A stretch of DNA of 64,000 nt, from assembly GCA_022600195.1 (NCBI GenBank), contig JAHZKX010000026.1, positions 79,061-143,060 on the forward strand. The letters run 5' to 3'. Within the stretch, counting starts at the first letter, position 1, and every line of letters begins with the position of its first letter. The notes beneath the pieces were generated by a model, which was given only the letters and a program-made list of their open reading frames with translations, searched no databases and had not been told where the DNA came from. Both the position numbers and the translations under genes were made by a program. The DNA is from Planctomycetota bacterium. GTDB lineage: Bacteria > Planctomycetota > Planctomycetia > Planctomycetales > Planctomycetaceae. Shown piece after piece: positions 59,784 through 64,000 of the stretch.

Positions 59784-60902
59784 ATGCCAATTTATTTTCT
59801 CACCGCGACCGATGAAAAAGGAAAACGCGATACGCATCGGGTTGATGCAGAAAATTCGCAAGACGCTTTTGAGCAGTACGAATCTCAAGGCTTTACCGAC
59901 ATCGTTCTTCACAGTGATGATGCAGCCGCTGCTGCTTCAGCCTTGTTTCCACCAAATCCGGATGTGGAAGAGCATTTCACAGCCGCTGATATGGTCGAGC
60001 TGCAGTTTCTCACTTCGTTTCAATTCTTTCTGTTTATGTTGCGCAAAGCCTATTGGCAGATGCGCTGGTTTTTAATCATAATTATCGGAGTCTCTGTCTA
60101 TCGATGGATGCGAACTCATGAGGTCAGTGAAATCGATTACCTGATCTTTGTATGTTTAGGTCTTCCAATCGTAATCAGTTTTTGGGTCGCCTATTTTTCA
60201 CCTCGTCAAAAATATGACAAAATGCTGAATGCCTTTTCCTGGGGAAGATGGCAAGAGGTCCTCGATCAAGTTCCCAGACTCAGGGGCAAAATTCCTGATT
60301 TTGAACTCACAGGTCGTGAGGCAGTTGCTGTAGCCGCTCTGGGAAACTTCGATCAGGCGCTCGAGATGATGGATCATTATGTTGATTCGCCTGAGGTTCC
60401 TCGTTGGATGTACCTGGGACGCCTCTCAGAATTGTATGAAGTTGCGAAAGACTATGATCAGGTTGTTGAGTGTTTGCGTCTTTCCTATGAGGAGGCCCCT
60501 GAGAATCCCACGGTAGTCATCGACTACGCATATGGGCTGTTGAAATACGGAAATGATAACAGCCTGGCCAACAAGCTTTTAGAAGATGCAGAACAACAAC
60601 ACATGGGCGAACTGATCGAACTTTTGGTCCTGTATTTTAAAGGGATCCTGGAGCTTAATCTGGGGAACCTCCGCGTTGCAGAGTCACATTTTCTGAAATG
60701 TCAAACAGGTTTGTTACCGATTGCCCCCAGTCAACCACTCTTGCAATTATTTGTCGATCTTAATCGCGCTTATCTGGCAATCACGTTGGCAATAATTGGT
60801 GAAAGAGAACAAGCAGAAGAAATCTATCAACTGGCGCTCCCCCGCCTGAAAGCGTTAGATTGTGAATTGATTATGAATCGCTACGCAGAAGTGATTGGGT
60901 AA
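59784..60902 (+). CDS. Membrane protein with TPR-like C-terminal domain
   Basis: 372 aa. The first ~80 residues form a small cytoplasmic alpha/beta domain (IYFLTATDEKGKRDTHRVDA) seen at the start of several planctomycete membrane proteins. Two helices follow (WFLIIIIGVSVYRWM and YLIFVCLGLPIVISFWVAYF, about 95-140). Residues ~150-370 are helical tetratricopeptide-like repeats (NFDQALEMMDHY, DYDQVVECLRLSYEEAPENP), suited to protein binding. Not recognised beyond this. It has an ATG start 69 bp after the molybdopterin gene. Confidence 0.75.
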   Translation: MPIYFLTATDEKGKRDTHRVDAENSQDAFEQYESQGFTDIVLHSDDAAAAASALFPPNPDVEEHFTAADMVELQFLTSFQFFLFMLRKAYWQMRWFLIIIIGVSVYRWMRTHEVSEIDYLIFVCLGLPIVISFWVAYFSPRQKYDKMLNAFSWGRWQEVLDQVPRLRGKIPDFELTGREAVAVAALGNFDQALEMMDHYVDSPEVPRWMYLGRLSELYEVAKDYDQVVECLRLSYEEAPENPTVVIDYAYGLLKYGNDNSLANKLLEDAEQQHMGELIELLVLYFKGILELNLGNLRVAESHFLKCQTGLLPIAPSQPLLQLFVDLNRAYLAITLAIIGEREQAEEIYQLALPRLKALDCELIMNRYAEVIG

Positions 60903-61035
60903 GTTCTTAAGCTGGATTACAAGATGTGTAAGCCGAAATATCAGCTTGCCAATATTATTTTGGCTATCTACTTTCATCTGTGGTAAACTGATATCCGTGG
61001 TCAGATCAGTGTTTTATCTGAATCGGAGGTAAGTG

Positions 61036-61521
61036 ATGTCAAGCGAGACGATCGCACCTAAACAGCAAGGAGATCATTGGCGACGGTTGCTCCTTTTGGT
61101 GATGGGATTAATTTTGATCGCCCTCGGAGTTTCATGGCAGTTTAAGCTGCCCCCCTTCGCCAGTCAGCTACCGCGTGAAAATGCGATTATGGTGATTGCC
61201 CCGTATCGGCATCAGGGGACCTGGGTATTTGATGACAGCTCGGCAGGACTGGTTCAGGAGCCTTTTGTCGCCGGCGTTCCTGAAATGATCGATGTGATTG
61301 TCGCTGACATCCCTGATGCAGACGAGGGATTCAGACTCATCTTTTCCGCGAAGCCGTTTCCCCAATACCAGAAAAAGCTGATCTGGCTTCGCGGCGATTC
61401 CGGCGGCAACTATTACCGCTTTGAAGATTCCGAAATGGAGGGCTGGATCTGCCCCGCCATGTTCAAATATTACAAAACCGCCCCCCAGGAACTCTATGTA
61501 AAAGCCGAACCTAAAGGATAA
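61036..61521 (+). CDS. DUF6717-like single-pass membrane protein
   Basis: 161 aa from the ATG at 61036, with GGAGG 7 bp upstream (a GTG one codon earlier is possible). One helix (LLLLVMGLILIALGVSW, about 19-35) is followed by IAPYRHQGTWVFDDSSAGLV and EPFVAGVPEMIDVIVADIPD, which I recall as the planctomycete/Bacteroidota DUF6717 pattern, then a Trp/Tyr-rich C-terminus. The function is unknown. It lies 145 bp before the tRNA gene. Confidence 0.7.
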   Translation: MSSETIAPKQQGDHWRRLLLLVMGLILIALGVSWQFKLPPFASQLPRENAIMVIAPYRHQGTWVFDDSSAGLVQEPFVAGVPEMIDVIVADIPDADEGFRLIFSAKPFPQYQKKLIWLRGDSGGNYYRFEDSEMEGWICPAMFKYYKTAPQELYVKAEPKG

Positions 61522-61621
61522 GAGATCAGTCTCTCCCTCAGTGGATTTCGAAATGCAGCGGACAAGCAAGGCTTTCGCTGACAATTTTCATGTCACAAAG
61601 TAAAAGCACGGAATGAGTGAT

Positions 61622-61651
61622 TTGACGAATCACCAGAGCCCCTACTATAGT
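61622..61651 (+). promoter_or_regulatory. Promoter of the tRNA-Arg gene
   Basis: TTGACG (61622-61627) and TATAGT (61646-61651) are spaced 18 bp, and the tRNA begins 15 bp after the -10 box. The -10 lies inside a perfect 14-bp palindrome, CCTACTATAGTAGG (61641-61654). Confidence 0.65.
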
Positions 61652-61665
61652 AGGTCAGATCACAG

Positions 61666-61739
61666 GCCCCCGTAGCTCAGTTGGATAGAGCAATGCTTTC
61701 CTAAAGCATAGGTCGCAGGTTCGAACCCTGCCGGGGGTA
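61666..61739 (+). tRNA. tRNA-Arg (anticodon CCT)
   Basis: A complete cloverleaf can be drawn: acceptor GCCCCCG/CGGGGGT (first pair G-U), D arm GCTC...GAGC, anticodon stem ATGCT/AGCAT with loop TTCCTAA giving anticodon CCT, variable AGGTC, and T arm GCAGG-TTCGAAC-CCTGC, then discriminator A. CCA is not encoded. It decodes AGG. A T-run follows at 61741. Confidence 0.96.
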
Positions 61740-61798
61740 TGTTTTTGGGTATGCTATAATTTGTGTTACCACAGATTCTTGCGGAAGGATTTAGTTCG

Positions 61799-62554
61799 AT
61801 GGTTAAGGCGTTTCGGGTTCTTGCAGTGTGTTTTGTTGCCTCTTGTGTTCTGTTGCAAGTGTCATTTCTGTCGGCGGCCGACAAACCCCAAAGTTACTAT
61901 CTGATTGGAAACTCGCTGACGTGGGATACGGTTCCTTCACTGTTGGATGGTGATGTGCAGTGGCATGTGGATTGTGGAAAGAGTCTGCCTTACATCTTTG
62001 CGCATCCTGAAAAACCCTGCGTGAAAAATTCGACGCTCTGGCCAAAGGCATTGAAAGAAAAGCAGTACGATCTGATTTCCGTGCAGGCACATTATGGTGC
62101 GACTCTGAAAGAAGATGCCGACGTGATTTCCAAATGGGTCGAGATGCAACCCAGGGCGACGTTTATTATTCATACAGGCTGGGCACGCAGTGCCACGCGT
62201 GCAAGTGAATATGCGAATCAAGACGTCTCTGGAAAAATGCAGCATAGTCCCGCTTATATAAAGGCCTTGCTGGCGGAATTGCAGAAACGCTATCCAAAAC
62301 GAAAATTTAAACAGACTTATGCCATCAATCTGCTGGAACAGGTAGACTCTGATATCAAAAAGAACAAGGCGCCATTGAAGCAGATAACCGATTTGTATCG
62401 GGATGCGATTCATATGAAAACCGATAGCGGTCGCTATCTCATGCATAACGCCATGCGTCATGCGATGGGGCAGTCTCGATCGGATAAAGGATATGAAAAA
62501 CTCGATCCGAAAATGAAACAATACCTCAACCAGGTTTTGGCAACCTTGAAGTAG
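61799..62554 (+). CDS. Secreted SGNH/GDSL-type hydrolase-like protein
   Basis: 251 aa from the ATG at 61799; the frame opens at 61763 but the shorter start gives a clean signal peptide (VLAVCFVASCVLLQVSFLSA). The mature part begins YYLIGNSLTWDT, a block I-type nucleophile region (GNSL), and ends with LYRDAIHM, an Asp-x-x-His block V. This suggests an esterase or acetylxylan/pectin-type deacetylase in the periplasm. The middle Gly/Asn blocks (HTGWARSA) are less typical. It follows the tRNA gene by 60 bp. Confidence 0.75.
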   Translation: MVKAFRVLAVCFVASCVLLQVSFLSAADKPQSYYLIGNSLTWDTVPSLLDGDVQWHVDCGKSLPYIFAHPEKPCVKNSTLWPKALKEKQYDLISVQAHYGATLKEDADVISKWVEMQPRATFIIHTGWARSATRASEYANQDVSGKMQHSPAYIKALLAELQKRYPKRKFKQTYAINLLEQVDSDIKKNKAPLKQITDLYRDAIHMKTDSGRYLMHNAMRHAMGQSRSDKGYEKLDPKMKQYLNQVLATLK

Positions 62555-62596
62555 AGGTATTGTTTTATTCAAATGTCGGTTTTCTCCGAAGATACC

Positions 62597-63835
62597 TTAG
62601 AACATCAGAATGGCGTCGAAGCCAATCATGAGTTGAGTGTCCTTCAGGCCATCATCGTAAGGTTGAGCTGCAGCACTGCCATCATACCAGTCGGCCCTGA
62701 TTTCGGGACGGAGGACAAAGTTGTCGGTTGGTGTCCAGTTCGCTCCAAATGTAAGTGAGTAGAAATTACCAGGGTATGGTGCCACGTTTGGATTGTTCGG
62801 TCGATTCAGTCCGACGCGTGTTCCATCTTCGTCACGGAACCATTCGAACCGGAATCCTGCTTTCCAGTATTCATTCACTGTGTAGTACAGATATTGATCG
62901 ATTCCATACCAGTCAGCACGTTCACCGGTAACGGTCCCGTCTTCCTGTAATCCCAACCAGTGATGGAAGACATATTCCATGTTACAGGAGAGGGGAATGC
63001 TGAAAATTAAACTGTAACGTGTGCGGTTTGTTGAATCGACGGGGATACCAAGGCCGGCAGGGTCATTCAGTTCATCGCCAGTCGTCAGCGCGAAAGAGGC
63101 CCAGGATCCAGTGTCATGGTTGTCATAGCGGACTTTTCCAATAAACCCGATTCGATTGGTGACTCGGTCGAAGGCATCCCAGCCGTTATGCAGACCTGCT
63201 TGAATTGTCAGGTTGTCGTTTGGGTTCCAATTGACCTGACCACCCCAGTGAGTAAAAGGGCCAGCAAACTGGTAACTATAGGATTTTGAATAGAAAAAGT
63301 TATCCGGTGCGGTCAATCCTTCATAGCCGACAACAGAATAGAAATGACCTAACTGAAGAGAAAGATCTTTTCGTCCATAAGAAAGATAAGCTTGAGGAAT
63401 CGCAAGGCCATAGTAGTCTTTATTCCAGTGCCCGGATCCATCTTGATGTTTTTCAATTCCAATCGACTCAGCCAGAAAGAAGTCTTCACCGTAAAGCAGA
63501 TCAATACGTCCACCCAATCCGGTATTGCATTCTGACAGACCCTTTTCAGCAATGAGATAAAACTGATTAAGCATCGCTTCATTACTGCGATCGACTGCGT
63601 TGTATGGTCCATTGAACTTACTGCCAGGACTGTCTGTGTTTCCGATGAAACCACCGTTTAACCAACCTCTGATACTGAGAGTTTCTTCATCCTGTGGAAA
63701 AAGAAACCAGCGTCCTTGTTCACAGCATTGGTTGGTGCAATCGGTAGAGTTGCAACATTGTGATGCATCCGTTGTATTGCATTGCGCTTGCGTATCAACG
63801 AGTGAAGTTAAAATATCAGTATCTGGTTCTGGCAA
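62597..63835 (-). CDS. Outer-membrane beta-barrel porin, BBP2-like
   Basis: 412 aa as read from a TTG at 63835. The body alternates short beta strands rich in Tyr, Trp and Gly (QAYLSYGRKDLSLQLGHFYS, RFEWFRDEDGTRVGLNRPNN) and ends in Phe (FDAILMF), as barrels do. The GWLNGGFIGNTDSPGSKFNG opening of the barrel resembles the planctomycete BBP2 porins. No ATG/GTG start or signal peptide can be found in this frame, which is open back to about 63939; a frameshift near 63860-63870 is suspected. The N-terminus is Cys-rich (CCNSTDCTNQCC). Confidence 0.72.
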   Translation of the reverse strand: MPEPDTDILTSLVDTQAQCNTTDASQCCNSTDCTNQCCEQGRWFLFPQDEETLSIRGWLNGGFIGNTDSPGSKFNGPYNAVDRSNEAMLNQFYLIAEKGLSECNTGLGGRIDLLYGEDFFLAESIGIEKHQDGSGHWNKDYYGLAIPQAYLSYGRKDLSLQLGHFYSVVGYEGLTAPDNFFYSKSYSYQFAGPFTHWGGQVNWNPNDNLTIQAGLHNGWDAFDRVTNRIGFIGKVRYDNHDTGSWASFALTTGDELNDPAGLGIPVDSTNRTRYSLIFSIPLSCNMEYVFHHWLGLQEDGTVTGERADWYGIDQYLYYTVNEYWKAGFRFEWFRDEDGTRVGLNRPNNPNVAPYPGNFYSLTFGANWTPTDNFVLRPEIRADWYDGSAAAQPYDDGLKDTQLMIGFDAILMF

Positions 63836-64000
63836 TTCAGGCGTCTGAGACTTGGCGGCATGTAAACACCGGCCAGAAAACGTAGCGCCTGCCGGGAAGT
63901 GGTAAATTGTATTAAAAGCGTAGCGCCCAGATGATCACCTACTGATTTATGAGTCAAACTCTTGGTAGTCGAGAGTTCTGATTTCTGAAGCAGCGGGGGA

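Noticed and set aside
61937..62572. Minus-strand open frame of 211 codons opposite the SGNH hydrolase gene
   Set aside because: Cys/Phe-rich low-complexity translation without motifs, inside a well-supported plus-strand gene.

Overview
The window reads as chromosomal DNA of a planctomycete, most like the Gimesia/Planctomyces group. The reasons are lineage-typical families: a DUF1559 prepilin-like protein, several PQQ-like beta-propeller proteins, giant secreted 'PVC-type' haem-binding dehydrogenases, Ser/Thr kinases joined to sensor modules, a DUF4159/terpenoid-cyclase-repeat protein, a DUF6717 protein and a BBP2 porin. By eye the GC content is in the mid to high 40s. Genes sit on both strands in short operons. 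No phage, insertion sequence, CRISPR array or rRNA was seen; one tRNA is present.

Layout. 1-4213 (minus): a four-gene block running off the left edge, with an iron alcohol dehydrogenase, a PQQ-like propeller protein, a HemN-like radical SAM enzyme and a chorismate-lyase-like protein. 4579-7658: divergent nadD and priA. 7831-12072: a three-haem sugar-dehydrogenase-like protein and a zinc-ribbon membrane protein. 12080-14705 (minus): hemW with a degenerate phosphohexomutase. 14881-18264 (plus): holA, a small unknown and murJ. 18453-20738: a prepilin-like gene with a 9-bp tandem repeat, hemP and a lipoprotein. 21035-25667: xylA with two terminators, a 54-aa membrane protein, a candidate structured RNA and a Cache-type receptor kinase. 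25720-31494: a radical SAM protein, nagA, a kinase with a pseudo-receiver and a MoxR ATPase. 31859-39790: a cyclase-repeat/DUF4159 protein, a zinc-ribbon membrane protein, a glycosyltransferase and a coupled pair of PQQ-like propeller proteins. 40079-43556: hemB, argD and argF. 43638-47617 (minus): a YeiH-type exporter and a DsbD-like protein. 47937-54836: two haem-binding secreted proteins, an orphan DNA methyltransferase and a double-domain universal stress protein. 54920-58288: a large secreted protein gene broken by an in-frame stop. 58440-62554: a Tat-exported molybdopterin enzyme, two membrane proteins, tRNA-Arg(CCT) and an SGNH hydrolase. 62597-63835 (minus): a BBP2 porin.

Themes. Haem and c-type cytochrome biology recurs (HemN-like enzyme, HemW, HemP, HemB, DsbD-like protein and three secreted CxxCH proteins), as does periplasmic redox chemistry on beta-propeller scaffolds. 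Housekeeping functions (NAD synthesis, replication, cell-wall flipping, arginine synthesis, sugar isomerisation) are interspersed. I did not find a compact new defence or biosynthetic system wholly inside the window. The best leads are the candidate RNA at 23140-23324, the degenerate phosphomutase beside hemW, the pseudo-receiver kinase, the repeat-bearing prepilin leader, the permuted orphan methyltransferase, the interrupted propeller gene, and the operon cut by the left edge.
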